Shown here: piece after piece, positions 1 to 13,277 of the stretch
Position numbering within the stretch: position 1 is the stretch's first letter
How the letters are laid out: every line of letters begins with the position of its first letter
Assembly: GCA_016748015.1 (NCBI GenBank)
Contig: JAAOMT010000183.1
Location: 62,001 to 126,000, forward strand
Direction of reading: 5' to 3'
Origin: Geosiphon pyriformis
Taxonomy: Eukaryota > Glomeromycota > Glomeromycetes > Archaeosporales > Geosiphonaceae
DNA: 64,000 nucleotides
Made by a program: the position numbers and the translations under genes
The notes under the pieces: model-generated
Seen by the model: only the letters and a program-made list of their open reading frames with translations
Databases searched by the model: none
Told to the model about the DNA's origin: nothing

Positions 1-163
1 GGATCTATAATTATATGTCAAAATATGTCAAGTATATCCCTTGCATTGTCTCTAAAAATTATAATCCACAAGAAAAGAGTTCTTGATCTACCAAGTCATT
101 GCCCAAACCATTCAATGGCCCATTGAAACGTGACTAATGGGATTTGATTCATCCCGAACAATC

Positions 164-3100
164 TTAGACGGCAGCAACAATCTGTTAGTAAATGGGAATT
201 AATGTTTCAATGGAATTCATGAGAACGAAAATATACACATGTGACATAAGTCAATATACCTCATCAGCTTTTTGCAAAGCTTCGATCATTTTCTTGACTT
301 CCTTTCTCCTCTGTTGCGTGTATTCGCTTTCCTTGAGCAATTCATCCAGCACATCCATTTTATATAATTCCTGTAATAATTCTCGCTGCAGTTCCTCTTT
401 TGCGTATGCAACTAGATTAAGCATAATCGCCTTAGGGACCGTATCAACGATGGTCCGTTTAACAATATTAAAGTAAGATTGGATTAGAAGTTCTAAAGGA
501 ATATTCAAGGCCAGCAGATTAATGAAAAATTTATGAAAGAATCAGACTCCAAAAAGGCAAATTCTCACTTATAACTTCTGTTTCCATGATTTCCCGTTCT
601 GAAAGATTTCCGGACGCTTTCAAAACGGGAGGTGGCTATTCAACAATAAAAATAAAAATATAAAGTATTAAAGATCCCGACATAGCTGATTGATGCTAAA
701 ATTTATTGCATTACCGGTTCCATAACTCCAGCCTTCTTTTTTTTGTTTGATGCAAAAAAGCTTCCGAAAAATGAATTGGGTCCTTCGGGATCGAAACCAA
801 GGGGATTATTGGTCAAATTAGTAGTGCTTCGGTTCTTATTGTCAGTACCCGGCTGCTTAGGGGGGTTGAGTTTGTCGTTAATGATTGTCATAGCTTTATG
901 TCCATTCAGAAAATCAGGATGACCGGTATTGATGTAACAAGTTTCCATTCTAATTAGTAAAAGTGGAAAGAAAATTTTGGGGATATAAATGAAATAAAAA
1001 AGGACATAAACAGTAAATTCTATTTGTTGCAGAATGCTTACGCAACAAGATCCGTGACGAGTTTATTTGTAGGATTCATGGCTTTTTTGAAAAAGTTGAT
1101 TACCACAGAATTGAACTTTTCTTTTAAGCCAGGAAACCGTTTAAATAACTATTGAGTAAAAGAGAGGTATTAACTGTAATTGACTGAAAAAAGATAAAAT
1201 AATAAGAATAAATACCTGTTTCTGTAGCAGCTGAGACAAGATTCTAACCAATTCGTCATAAACAAGCGTGACGCACTTCAGACTTGGCTCTTCAAGACGC
1301 TTAATTTGTTGCCTAATAATAACTTCGAAGGCAGTAGTGCCAACAAACAGGGCAGGTGAAGAACCGGATGAATTATACAAAATTGTTCGAATGTCCACAT
1401 CTTTTACTTGGTCAAAGGGATCTATAGATTTTATTCCGTTCGCAAAGACTTCATGAAAAACAAAACTGACACGAGCACCACCAGAAAGCTCAAAAGATGA
1501 CAATTCATTAGAATTTCCATCTATAATTGTACGGAATTCAGTGCAGAATTCCGTAATGATGTTAAGAACAAGATTTCCTTGATTATTGGGGCCGTCGTCT
1601 AAAGGATCACCCAGACTGATCAACTCTGTAAGGTATTTGTTTAAAGCGGCTTGAATTTTCGCTTTGATTTCTGGGAGTGTATTTCGAATATGATGCATTA
1701 AGATCTAAGGGACCAATCAAAGGATTTAATCAATTTTTAAAAGGAATTATTGAATATTATTATTATTATTTACCATGTTAAGTTTTCGAGCCAAAAAGAG
1801 TGTCCCACAATATTGTGCTTTGCTTTTATATGAAGCATGGTTCTCGAAGAATTGACGTTCAGCTTCTAAGGCTGCAGAAATGGCTTTCTTCCTTTCAATG
1901 TCCTTCTGCCCACGATTCACAACAGGCACATAGCCTATATGATGCATTCAACTATTGTTTAATATTAAATATGCCTTAAAGTCAAGCAAAATTCAGAACT
2001 CACCAAGTCTTAAAGGAATAACGCGACCCGCCAATATGTCTACAACATCCGTTCCTCCATCCCTATCTCAAAAATGCAGATTCATTAAATTAACAACATT
2101 CTATTTAGAGTAAAAGGATTATGAAAGCAAACATACATGAGATCAATTTTTGTAAGTACACCGATTGTGCGAGATCCTAAAAAAGAGGATTAAAATCTTA
2201 AAGTATAATCAATAGTCCATGATCTGTAAAAAGAAATTTATTTTACCTTCAGGATCCACTTCACGAGCTAATTTTAGACCATCGGAGTTTGCCAAATCAG
2301 TATTGGCTGCAGTAACTGCAAGAATAATAGCATTTGGTTTTGTTATATATTTGAGAATCATTTCCCGAATTTGCTTTTCGATATCTCTGGGTTGATCGCC
2401 AATTGGGACCTAAGATTTAATGAAGAATATTAAGCCTATGAATCATATTTTTAGGAAAGGTCATCCTTAGGCAAGAGGTTACCTTTGTGAGGCCAGGCAA
2501 ATCAACCATTGTTAAAGTCAAAACATTAGGTGAAAATATCCTGAGATTAATTGGTTGTGAAGAGATACCTGATGATACAAAGGCAATAGGCATTAATATT
2601 TCTTTAAGCAAAGCATTAATGAATAAGGTGATATAATCACCAGCATTTTTTCCAGTTTTCTCTTCTGTTTCTTTCACAATTTCTTCGCGGATTTTATTAA
2701 AATCCACAAATTTAACTCCAGGAATATGTAAAAACTCCCCCCACTCATCTGCTTCTTTAGAATCTTTAGAATCTTTAGAATCTTTAAAATCTTTAAAATC
2801 TTTAGAATCTTGGTTAGGTGATGATTTGTTTTTGTCTTCCGCATCTTGTGAATCTTCTCCATTGATTGCATTTGAACCTTGCCGATTAATAAGCTGCAAT
2901 ACCTGTATATTTGAGCAGATTAATGAAAATCTATAATCAATTTTATCAGCAGAAGAATTACTGGCAAAAAAAGAAATTAAGGTTCTCATGATATCCATGA
3001 AGCAGTCACAAATTAATACAGGATCTGAGCGACTCGGTACAATGGCTATTGAAAGACAAAGTCTGAGCTAAGAAGGAAAGTAAACCATAAATAAAGAGCT

Positions 3101-3363
3101 TACTAAAGGTCTACGAGTGACAATCCCAGTACCCCTGGGCAAAAAATCACGGCCTACTATATTTTCAAGTACTGAACTTTTCCCACTTGACTGTGACCCA
3201 ATGACTACAATTTGAGGCAAGTCTACGGGATTTTGGACACCAACTGTAGCAAAAGCATCCTGGAGCTTATTTACTAATTTAGATTTTAAATGAGTTAATG
3301 TTCAATCCTCTTGGCTTTATAAGATGAGAAATGTATACCTGTTTTAATCAGGTTTGTATCCAT
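164..3363 (-). CDS. DNM1: Dynamin-related GTPase, Dnm1/DRP1 group
   Basis: Large GTPase of the group that assembles around mitochondria and peroxisomes and constricts them during fission. I can splice 14 exons with consistent phase: 164-181, 260-492, 569-635, 715-949, 1042-1148, 1216-1704, 1774-1934, 2004-2062, 2137-2176, 2247-2409, 2483-2568, 2641-2902, 3104-3273 and 3339-3363, giving about 704 residues, close to the family's usual 730-760. Visible motifs are the P-loop GSQSSGKS, the switch I block [20 protein letters not shown] and TKID, then the stalk ([22 protein letters not shown]) and a C-terminal GTPase effector domain ending KADEIVAAV. The last exon is only 18 nt, preceded by a TTTACTAACAG branch/acceptor. 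The region between GTPase strands carries a Ser-Lys-Asp/Phe repeat (about 2757-2812). A hydrophobic ORF across that repeat in another frame is a shadow. The family call is firm; the 72-nt intron at 2569-2640 is inferred. Confidence 0.95.
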
Positions 3364-3638
3364 GCCTTTTTAATTAATGCAAAGGGATGTGTAGATGGAA
3401 ATGAAGAAGCAAAATAAGGCTAGGCAGCGTTTCGTTTAGTGAGGTGAAATTTGATGGAATCCTCAACGAAAGAATTTCCACTTTTTGACACTATACTTGA
3501 TAGAGCATGGCGGGCCAATTAACTTGGGAGCTAGCCCCTTGGATTATCATTATTATCAAATCTGATATCAAATCTGACTTAAGACAAATTACCAGTTTGG
3601 TAATTATGTTTGAACCACGAAAAGTACGATAATTAACA
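3364..3638. promoter_or_regulatory. Shared divergent promoter region of DNM1 and NEO1
   Basis: The two start codons are 275 bp apart on opposite strands, so this interval must hold both promoters and 5' leaders. I see no clear TATA box or known operator. The role is inferred from gene layout. Confidence 0.5.
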
Positions 3639-6600
3639 ATGGCGAAGGACTCTTCTATTTCCTTAAAAACTATAATTCCTTTTCCTGAACAGAGAACAAA
3701 ATTAAGGTATTCTGACCCCGAGGATGAAACTCCTTTAATTGAAAACTATGAATGGGGCGAGGTCAGTTTCGCATGCAATTCCTAAAATTCTTCAAAAATC
3801 AATATTACTGTGACCATCGAGATTTAAGTTTAAACCTTTAATGAAAGAAAAGCTTTTCTGTCCTTTCTCTAAAGGAACAATCAGCGGGCATAAGGTCACG
3901 AAATATGGGACGTGCTTCGAAAACAGATACTTCAAAATCCTTTCAAACCTCTCATCAACAAAAATCTAGAACCATTTCATTTCATGCATCAAATAAAATC
4001 AAAGATAAATACTCACCAAATGTGGTTAGAAACCAAAAATATAACGTGATCACTTTTTTCCCTCTTATTTTATACCAGCAGGTAAGATTTTAGGGGTATT
4101 GAAATTTAAAACTAGTTAAATTTGATTTTTAATCATGACTAATGGGATTCTTCGCTGCCTTTTCAGTTCCACATCTTTATCAACTTATATTTCCTTCTAG
4201 TAGCACTTTCTCAATTTGTACCATCTTTGAAAATCGGTAATTATTACTTTTAGTTAAACCAATTTCATAACATTTAACAAACTAGTCAATATATTTTATG
4301 AATAGGTTATATTGTCACTTATTTCGGACCATTGTGCTTCGTGCTTGCCGTGACAATCGGAAAAGAGGCATTAGATGATTGGAAACGACACAAAAGGGAC
4401 ACTGAGAATAACTCGCAAAAATATCAAGTTCTCACCAAAAATGGCATAAAACCAGTGCCCAGTTCGCGTTTAAGGGTTGGTGATTTGGTTATCATCCATA
4501 AGGATCAAAGGGTATGAAGGGTTGTAAGATCCTTGCTAAACCCAAACAAAAGTTTATACCTTATATTTAATCACTTCAGATTCCGGCCGATGTAGTTCTT
4601 CTTCGTACAACTGAGAGGAGTGGTTCATGCTTTATTCGAACAGATCAACTTGACGGTGAAACAGATTGGAAATTAAGGTAAGTTATATTAGAATTTTAAA
4701 ATTCTTCATTTATTTTTTTCACTGATTTATCAAAGGAGCTGAGAGTTATTTTTTATATCTCAAAAACTCTATTAGCTTTCTTTGAGCAAATTATCCCATT
4801 AGTTTCGGTTATTGAGAAGCAAATACTCCTTTTTATATTCATATTAACTGATAATTTCTGCTTATCAGACTTGCTGTGCCATTTTGCCAAAAGCTTCCAA
4901 CTGATGAAAATTTGCTAGAAATTGATGCAGATATTTATGGTAAACATCACAATGTTTTTTTTTTGATTTTTTATTAAAATTTTGACTATAATACATTTTC
5001 TGAAGCCGGAAGTCCGCATAAAGATATTCACAGTTTTATTGGAAATTTTTCTCAGCATATTCCTGAAAATATAGTAAGTTGCATCTCGATTTTATTTTAT
5101 ATTATGAGATTTTTACACTTTATTAAACTCAGACCCCGCAAGTTGAACCATTAAATGTCGAAAATACTTTGTGGATGAATACGGTACTTGCGTCTGGGAC
5201 CGCTATAGGGTTTATTATCTATACTGGTCAGGACACCCGAGCAGTAATGAATACGAGTGACCCAGAAACCAAAACTGGACTACTCGATCATGAGATCAAT
5301 CGTCTTTCTAAAGTCTGTATCAAGCTTGGAGCTATACTAAACGAATTCCATTTAAATTTATCAATAGTAAAATATTACTAAAAAAATCAACAATTCAGAT
5401 TCTTTTTGTTGTTACTTTACTTTTATCTCTTACCCTCATTGCCTTGAACGGCTTTCGCGGCTTGTGGTATATTTATTTATTCCGGTTTTTAATTTTGTTT
5501 TCATCTATAATTCCAATTGGGTAGGTTTAATCATGTTATAGCAAAACCTCATTTCTCATCCCATTTCATTGGACTAATCATGATTTTATTCTTCTCGGAC
5601 TTAGCTTACGTGTTAACCTGGATATGGGAAAAACAGTGTACGGATATCAAATTATGAATGATAAAGAAATACCCCATACAATCGTTCGCACAAGTACAAT
5701 TCCTGAAGAACTTGGTCGCATCGAATACCTTTTATCAGATAAAACGGGGACGTTAACTAAAAATGGTAAAAATGTCTTTGATACCAATTTTCCCTCAAAA
5801 ATTTCTTAATTCCTAATGTTATATCTTATTAAAGATATGGAGTTGAAAAAACTTCATATGGGGACTATGTCCTATAGCATGGACACCATGGATGAAATTT
5901 CTTCTCATATTGAAATGGCTTTTACTCCTCGACAAGGTTTGGATTTCTCATATATTCTAAATATTGGTCATCAATATTGAATTTATTATAATTTACATTT
6001 TGAACGGCAAAGAACCAACACATACGCGTAACACTTCACACGGAACAATCTCTGGAACTGTTCCCAATTGGTTTGGAAAAACTAGAAGAGATATTACTTC
6101 TAGAATACGTGATATTGTATTAGCCTTAGCTCTGTGCCACAATGTAAGTAAAATTTTAATTCTTTAAAAATATTGGTATTAACATTTTTTGTGCAGGTTA
6201 CTCCTGTAAAGGAAGATGGTGAGCTCATTTACCAAGCATCTTCTCCTGACGAGGTTGCTATCGTACGGTGGACTGAACATGTTGGGTTATCTTTGGTATC
6301 CCGTGACATCAATGAGATGAAACTTCGTACATCGCATGGTCAAATTCTCGAATTTTCTATCCTTCAAATCTTTCCTTTCACGAGTGAGACCAAAAGAATG
6401 GGAATTATTGTTAAAGAAAAAACTACTGGGGAAATAACTTTTTATGAAAAAGGTGCTGATGTCGTAATGACTAAAATTGTGCAATATAATGATTGGTTGG
6501 ATGAAGAATGCGGAAATATGGCAAGGGAGGGATTAAGAACACTTGTTGTGGCACGAAAACGGCTGTCAGATGAGGCATATAACGAATTTAATCAAAGGTA

Positions 6601-8760
6601 AGTTTCAAGGTTGAAAACACTAAATAAAGTATATTATTCATTAAAATTATTCAAAATTTTCAGATTTCATGAAGCCAAAGTGAGTATCAGCGATCGAAAA
6701 GCTCAAGAGGAACTTATTTTATCGTCCATGTTAGAACACGATTTAGAGCTATTAGGTGTAACTGGCGTGGAAGACAAACTTCAAGATGATGTAAAGAGCA
6801 CTTTAGAATTATTGAAAAATGCAGGCTTGAGGATTTGGATGTTGACAGGTTCGGTATGGGATGTTCTCTTATAATTGATAGCATCCTTTTTGTTATTGAT
6901 TAGCTTTCCTTGTAATCCCTAGTGGATATTTTAAATGTAAATTCTTCATGCATTTAGGCGACAAAATCGAAACAGCAACTTGCATTGCAGTGTCCTCAAA
7001 ATTGGTTGCTAGGAATCAATTCATACATACAATCGCTAAAGGTATCAATGGCTTAGTTTATATATTTATTTTAAGTTTCTAATTGGAAATAATAATTATT
7101 CTGCTAAAACGGTAGTACAAAATCCAGAAGCTGCTTTGGAGAAAATGGACGCTTTGCAAAGCAACCCCGGTTCCTGTTTGGTTATTGATGGTGAATCCAT
7201 TCAAGTAAGATAACAATATATCTTACATTTGATGTATTATTGAATCTTGCAAAGCAAAATTCACTTTGATATTTCGATTTTCTATCGAATTAGATTTATA
7301 TGGACCATTTCAGAAATGAATTTATTGATCTTGCTGTCCGATTACCAGTGGTTGTAGCATGTCGGTGCTCACCGACCCAAAAGGTTTGCGCAAGTTTTCA
7401 GAGTTAAATTCATTAAAACATTAGCTCAATTTGAAAACCAATAAAGGCAGACATTACTCGATTGATAAAAACCTACACCAAGAAAAGGGTTTGTTGTATA
7501 GGGGATGGGGGGAACGATGTTAGCATGATTCAAGCGGCTGATGTTGGTATGTTCTGGTATCTATATTATCATCCCAGTCAAATTCTAAATAATTTGATCA
7601 CTTTCATTAAGGTGTAGGCATTGTGGGAAAGGAGGGCAAACAAGCTTCTCTTGCTGCAGATTTCTCAGTTACTCAATTTAGTTTCCTGACTAAACTCCTA
7701 CGTAAGCTCTCTCAGAATTTTTGTCTGTCTTTTCAATTTAATCTAACACTTCCTCAGTATGGCATGGCAGAAATAGTTACAAGCGTTCAGCAAAGCTCGC
7801 TCAATTTGTTATACATCGAGGATTAATAATATCGGTTATACAAGCTGTATTTTCTTCGATATTTTATTTCGCTCCAATTGCCCTTTATCAGGTAAACCTT
7901 TAAATTATATTCTCAATTTAAAAAAATACTTATTTTGGATCGATAAAGAATCATTAAATTTTAAAGGGCTGGTTGATTGTCGGTTACTCTACAATTTACA
8001 CAATGGCCCCAGTATTTTCTTTGGTACTTGACCAAGATGTCAACCAAGATATAGCAATGGGGTTCCCTGAGCTATATAAGGATTTGACGAAGGTTGATCT
8101 TCTTAAACTCCTGCATTCAATCAGCTTTATTGTTATTTAACATTTTTTGCTTTTTAAGGGCCGATCGCTATCTTATCGAACTTTTTTTCAGTGGGTGATG
8201 ATCAGCGTATATCAAGGTGAACTTGAAATTCAGTGTAAATTAAGAGTTTTTACTAAAAATCATTGTTATACTTAGGTGGGGCTATCATGATCATGTCGAT
8301 TGTTCTTTTCGAAGATCAATTCGTACATATTGTTTCTATTTCTTTCACCTCCTTGATTCTTAATGAATTATTAATGGTCGCCCTTGAGATTAATACTTGG
8401 TATGAGAATTACAACATTTCACATAAGGTGCTGTTAAAGTATTAACTTTATTTCGACTTATAGGCATCCTTATATGATCATGTCCGAGATACTAACTTTG
8501 ATCATTTATTGCGTTTCAATGGCCTTTTTGCCTACCTATTTCGGTGAGTTTTGCGTGAAATAATCTCCATCTTGCCTAAAAAATTTACGCTTTAAAATTT
8601 TTCCTTTATTGTGCCTTCAATTCTAGACATGTCATTCATTATGACACCGATTTTTATATGGAAGGTAGCCGTAATCACAGCCGTGAGCAGTATTCCATTG
8701 TATATTGTCAAGTATATAAAGCGAAGATACGCTCCACCAAGTTATACAAAATTAACTTAA
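3639..8760 (+). CDS. NEO1: P4-type ATPase (phospholipid flippase), Neo1/ATP9 group
   Basis: P4-ATPase that moves phospholipids to the cytosolic leaflet of Golgi and endosome membranes; the Neo1/ATP9 group works without a Cdc50 partner. The gene has roughly 20 short exons. Exon 1 is 3639-3761 and the next is 3848-4081 in the same phase. Motifs in order are [10 protein letters not shown] before the first membrane pair, the actuator-loop [10 protein letters not shown], the phosphorylation site DKTGTLT (5738-5758), nucleotide-binding KGAD, MLTGDKIETA spanning an intron near 6850-6970, and the hinge GDGGNDVSM (about 7502-7528). The C-terminal block [18 protein letters not shown] and the ending [11 protein letters not shown] match Neo1 rather than the Drs2/Dnf type. 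All catalytic residues I can place are present, so the gene looks functional. Its stop codon lies 47 bp from that of the convergent Kish gene. Confidence 0.95.
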
Positions 8761-8807
8761 GTTTTGAGAGAATTGCACATTTCTGTTTTATGGCGAATTT
8801 TGATGCT

Positions 8808-9239
8808 TTATTCCAATAATATATTAATAGCCATTATGATACACGCCAAAGCAACATATGGGCTAAGACGCTCTCCTACAAATATAGAAAAAATTAACGT
8901 CGTTTAGTAGAGGGTTTACTGATTTTTTGAACACGTCTTTACCTATTCTAGCCGCTTTCCAAAATAAGCCCAGGACACTAAAGAGCAAAAATCGATTAAA
9001 AACAAATATAGTACAATATATTCAAATCAGGTAGTGATAATAGACTTCTACCCTGTTTTGTTCCTATCAAGTAAAGTTGGAGCTTGCGATTTAACATAAG
9101 TGCAAGTACAAACAACCAACAAGATTACAAGTAAAAGACTTTGGAAATTAAATAAAGCAGACTAAACCGTGATAATAAAAGGTAATGGTGAATTTTTCAA
9201 CTCAAAATTTCCCCAAAGTTAACGGTGCTTGCTTACCAT
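8808..9239 (-). CDS. KSH1: Kish/TMEM167 small membrane protein of the secretory pathway
   Basis: A 71-residue protein that I recognise as Kish (yeast Ksh1, animal TMEM167), a small Golgi/ER membrane protein needed for secretion. Four exons fit with phase: 9237-9239 (the ATG alone, followed by GTAAGC), 9052-9161, 8943-8977 and 8808-8875. The protein begins [11 protein letters not shown], continues with a hydrophobic segment and LLDRNKTG, then [16 protein letters not shown] and a second hydrophobic segment ending INILLE. Length and the order of two membrane segments around the LLDRNKTG loop match the family, whose members are about 72 residues. The exons are too short to show as long ORFs. It converges on NEO1. 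Confidence 0.9.
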
Positions 9240-10138
9240 TTTTTGTTATTGACGTTCACAATTGAAAAAATTAGCTGTATTAAATATGAAAATATTAAAA
9301 TTTATATTTAATATTTGAAAATTATTCTATGAATCAAAACAATATATTTATAATGACAGTAAATTAATAATAATAACATTATTATTAAGTAATTTAAATA
9401 TTTTTGATAATAAGAAATTATTTTTAATTACAATACAAAAATATAAACCAATGCAAAAATATTTTAATATTAAATTATAACTGTTAACTTATTTATATTA
9501 AAACATAATAATGAATTGATTAAAAGTATTAAAAATAAATATATAAATTATTTTGCAACTTTTTTAATTATTAAAATTATTTAAACCAATGTAATAATAT
9601 TAAATAAATTATATTAAGCTAAATAATTATAATTTTATATATTTAAATAACATAAAAATATATTTTTTATAAATTTTTATTTTATTTTAAATTATTAAAT
9701 TATTAATATTTATTTAATATAATACAAAGATAGTTGATACTTTAATTACATTAATAGTATAATAAAAAAAATTTTTAATAATTAAGATTATATAAATAAA
9801 TTTATTATTTAATTAATTGTTTTTGTAATATTTATTTTTATTTTTATTATTAAAATTTTGTGTTTTGTTTATAATATTAAAATTGTAAATAATTTTAATA
9901 ATATAATTATATAAACTTTATATAAATTAATTAAATTAAATATATATAATAAATAACATATATAAAAACACATAATATATAGTATTTTTTTTATGTATTT
10001 TTAAAATATTCTTAATTAATGTATTAATAAAAATAAATAATGCTTAATAATAAGCAGTATTTTAATTAAATTAAATAAATAATAATAAATTAAATAAACA
10101 AAATAAAAAATTATAAATTATAATAAAAACTAAATATA

Positions 10139-10226
<88 letters not shown>

Positions 10227-10983
10227 ACAAAAATAAATTATAAATCCAATTTTAATTAAATTCTAATAACAAAATAAAAAAAAGTTACAATATTAATTAT
10301 TTTTATATAATTTGTATTAAATATAAAAAAAAATTTAAATATTAAAGTAAAAAATATAAAACTTTTTGGTTTAAAATTTCGAAATTGAGTGTTTATAAAA
10401 ATTTTTGGTTAAGATTTTTATTTTTAAAATTTAACCAAAAAATTTGTAAAATTTATAATATATTAAAATAATTACTACAAAAATAATAATTAAACATAAA
10501 AATAAAATATGAATTTTTAAAATTAAAATAAGAACAAATTTTAAAATATATATATGTATTTTTAATAATTAAATAATTATAATTATAATTTAAAATATTG
10601 TATTATTAATAATTAATGTATTTTAATTTAATTTGTTTAATTATTTTAAAAAATTAAAAAAAATTTTATACATAAGTTATTTTTTAAATATTAAATAATA
10701 AGTAATAATAATAATATAAACATAACTAATTTTGTATAAAAATGTTTTTTTATTGCTTTATAAATAAGATTTAATTATTATTTAATATATAAAAACAAAT
10801 TAAATATTTTTAATTAAATATAACTTATGTATTTTCTATATATAACCAATTATTCAGACCAATTAAGATATAATTATACAATTATTTCATTATAATATTA
10901 TTATTTAATCTAAAAAAAAATTTAAATTATTTACAAAAACCAAAACTAATCTTAAAAGTTTTATTAATATTAAGTATATTGTA
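9240..10983. other. AT-rich spacer, no gene seen
   Basis: Apart from the first few dozen bases, which must include the Kish promoter, this stretch is almost purely A and T. It shows no coding pattern on either strand. It contains the TTA microsatellite listed separately. Confidence 0.6.
10141..10224. repeat. (TTA)n microsatellite, about 28 units
   Basis: An uninterrupted run of TTA triplets 84 bp long inside the AT-rich spacer. Its length probably varies between isolates and is prone to assembly error. Confidence 0.95.
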
Positions 10984-13277
10984 TTAGAAAAAACTTTTTG
11001 TCTTCTTAATTTTATGATCACAACTAGAGCAAAAAGTAAAAAAGCTGCACCTAATATTTTTCTTGAGATATCTAATAAAATTTTAATTAAAAGAGCTTTT
11101 TTTGTTGTAGAAGCAACCGAACAGAACATTTTAGAAGTCTTTTTTTTACCTAGTAATCATAAAAAGCTATTTTTAGTAGCTACTGAAGCAATTTTCTCTT
11201 TTTTGGCTGGTTTTTCACCAGTCAAAATTCCTTCAAAAAAACATATTTGGGTTAGTTCCAGTATTGTCTTCATCTCAACTAAAAGCCCAAAAGTTTTTAA
11301 TAATAGATTAATAAACAAGCTGGTCTTTTTCTCTTTAGCTTTAACATCTAGTGTTGCTAACACCACTTCTTCAAAAAAAATGGTCAAAAAAACCAAAAGT
11401 TCAGAAAAGTAGAGGCAATTGCTTGTCTCTGCTATTGTTATACTGAACTTCTTTGTGGTTTTTAATGAGATCTTAGATGAAATCTTTATAGTATCATTTA
11501 GTATGTCATCTAAAATAGGCCAAGATTAACCACTAGTTGTGTTGTCAAATATGATGTCTTTCAGCAGATTATTACCAGTTTTAAAAGCAAAACAATTATT
11601 TTCTGTAATGTCATCTGTTTTTGTAAACTGAACTGACTAAATAGAAACTGAATCATCTCTTTTTTTGGTTTTTGGTACTGCTACTAATGATGCTTGAAAA
11701 ATTATTACTAGTTATTAAAAATTTACTGAGTAGATGACCTCTACTTTGATGCCTGGTACTACTTTTAAGATTAAATTAGCTTATGTTAAGACTGTTTTTC
11801 AGTCTGTGCATGGTTTTTTGGATACAAAGTTAGTTGCAAAAAACAATGTAAAGCTCTTTTGTATGGAGTTTGCTTCTCAAACTTTTTGGATGTTGTATTT
11901 TTGGTCGAGCTTACAAGCTTTGTTTATTTTGCCACTCTTAAAATTGCCAAGTTTTTGGTGGTTTCTGAGTCTGGCTCCTCTTCTGCTGTTGTTGTACTGC
12001 ATAATGTGCCTTTGAGTGTGTCTGTTGCTAATATTAAAACAGCTCTCAATGTTTTTGGTGTAATTACTTGTGTTGTGCTAAAGCTTACTGGCATTTGGCA
12101 ATATGTAGTGGTTTATTTTAAGAAATTGGACTCTGCTGTGTCTGTTTTGAATTATTGATTAGTCTTGATAGACAAAGATAGTGTTAGAATTCTCCTCTTG
12201 GTAAATCAAAATGAAACTATTCTGTTTCATAATAGATTTAAGACCAAATTGGTCAATCTTTTTTCTGGTTGTACTGCTTTTGAAATTAGTGATTTGATTT
12301 TTTAAGTTGGTGGTTAGACATGTTTTATTCCTCACTCCTTTGATTCTAGTTATTGTTTCTGGTTTGCTCTGGTTATATTCAGTTCTCAAGTAAATTTGAA
12401 TATTGCTGTACTTAAGACTGATATGCTAAGAAAGTGTTATATTTGATAAAAAACTCCTAGAAATTGGTGCTGTTTTCAGTGCCAAGATTTGGGTCATCTG
12501 GCTTCAGATTGTATGGTGTTTTTACCTCTTTCTCTTAGACTTTTTAAAACTTTTATCTCACATGTTGTTGGTAACAAGTTTTATGTTAATACTACTACTT
12601 TTGTGCTTTTTGTAGTTTTTTGTCCTCCTGTTGGTTTGGTTTTATCTGCTAATATATCTGCTGATAATTCTGTGGTTTCTTTACAGTTGTTCTTTTTGAA
12701 GTCTGATTTAACCAAGCTTTTTAATTTGGTCAACTCTATTGTTAAGCCTGTTGGTTTTATGGTCAAATTATTTGAACAATTTGTTAATAAAGATTTAGTT
12801 TTAAGTAGTGCTTTTAGCCTTAGGGTCAATAAAGTTTTAGTGTATATGAATACCTTTAGCAAGACTGTTAATAAGCTGGAGTAAAAGGTGGTTGTTTTGA
12901 AAACTAAGTGTAGTTATGAGAACATTAATATGTCTGGTTTTTATGTAAGTTTGTTTTCTGTTGATAATAATATGTTTTCTAATTTAATGTCACTTTAGAA
13001 ACATAAATCTGCTATTATAAAAACTGATGTCTTTAAAATAGCTAAGTGGCTGGGTGGATTTATTAGTAATAATGCTATACTGTTTGAAATTGTTTAAAAA
13101 ATGTTTTCTTTGGATAAGTTTTCTTTTAAGACTTTAGTATAATGTGTTCTTGATTGATTTGAGTAACTAGTTACATGTAGAAAGCACATAATTAGTGCCT
13201 AGTTTAGATTACTTGGTTTGATGTATTGTACTAGGTAGTTTTTGAACTGTATTTGTTAAGCAAATAAAAAAAAATAA
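10984..13277 (+). mobile_element. ORF1-only LINE-like element, copy A (degenerate)
   Basis: An element of about 2.3 kb with a 5' leader, one broken ORF1-like reading frame and a 3' tail at 13150-13277 ending in an A-rich run. The tail (AGTTACATGTAG, CCTAGTTTAGATTA, TGTATTGTACTAG) matches the 3' end of the RT-encoding LINE at 46270-46382 and of copy B (60950-61075, minus). No endonuclease, reverse transcriptase or RNase H lies between ORF1 and the tail. The exact 5' end is uncertain; similarity to copy B begins near the TTTTTGTCTTC leader. Confidence 0.75.
11014..13140 (+). pseudogene. Broken ORF1 protein (RRM-like domain plus zinc knuckle)
   Basis: Reading from ATG 11014, the protein starts MITTRAKSKKAAPNIF and is about 70 percent similar by eye to copy B at the right end of the window. 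It is broken by stops at 11410, 11527, about 11629-11641 and later, and by a frame change near 11880. Order of parts: a basic N-terminus, an RRM-like block (VPLSVSVANIKTAL, then GIWQYVVVYFKKLDS; about 12005-12140), a CCHC zinc knuckle CFQCQDLGHLASDC (about 12473-12514), then a helical C-terminal part. LINE ORF1 proteins bind element RNA. This copy cannot make the full protein. Confidence 0.75.

Noticed and set aside
2674..2871. Hydrophobic Lys-Ile-Leu repeat ORF on the minus strand
   Set aside because: It is the out-of-frame reading of the Ser-Lys-Asp repeat in the DNM1 coding exon.
11014..13140. Altered genetic code with TGA as Trp
   Set aside because: Host gene MOB4 ends in TGA, and TAG and TAA also replace sense codons in the elements, so mutation explains most cases.
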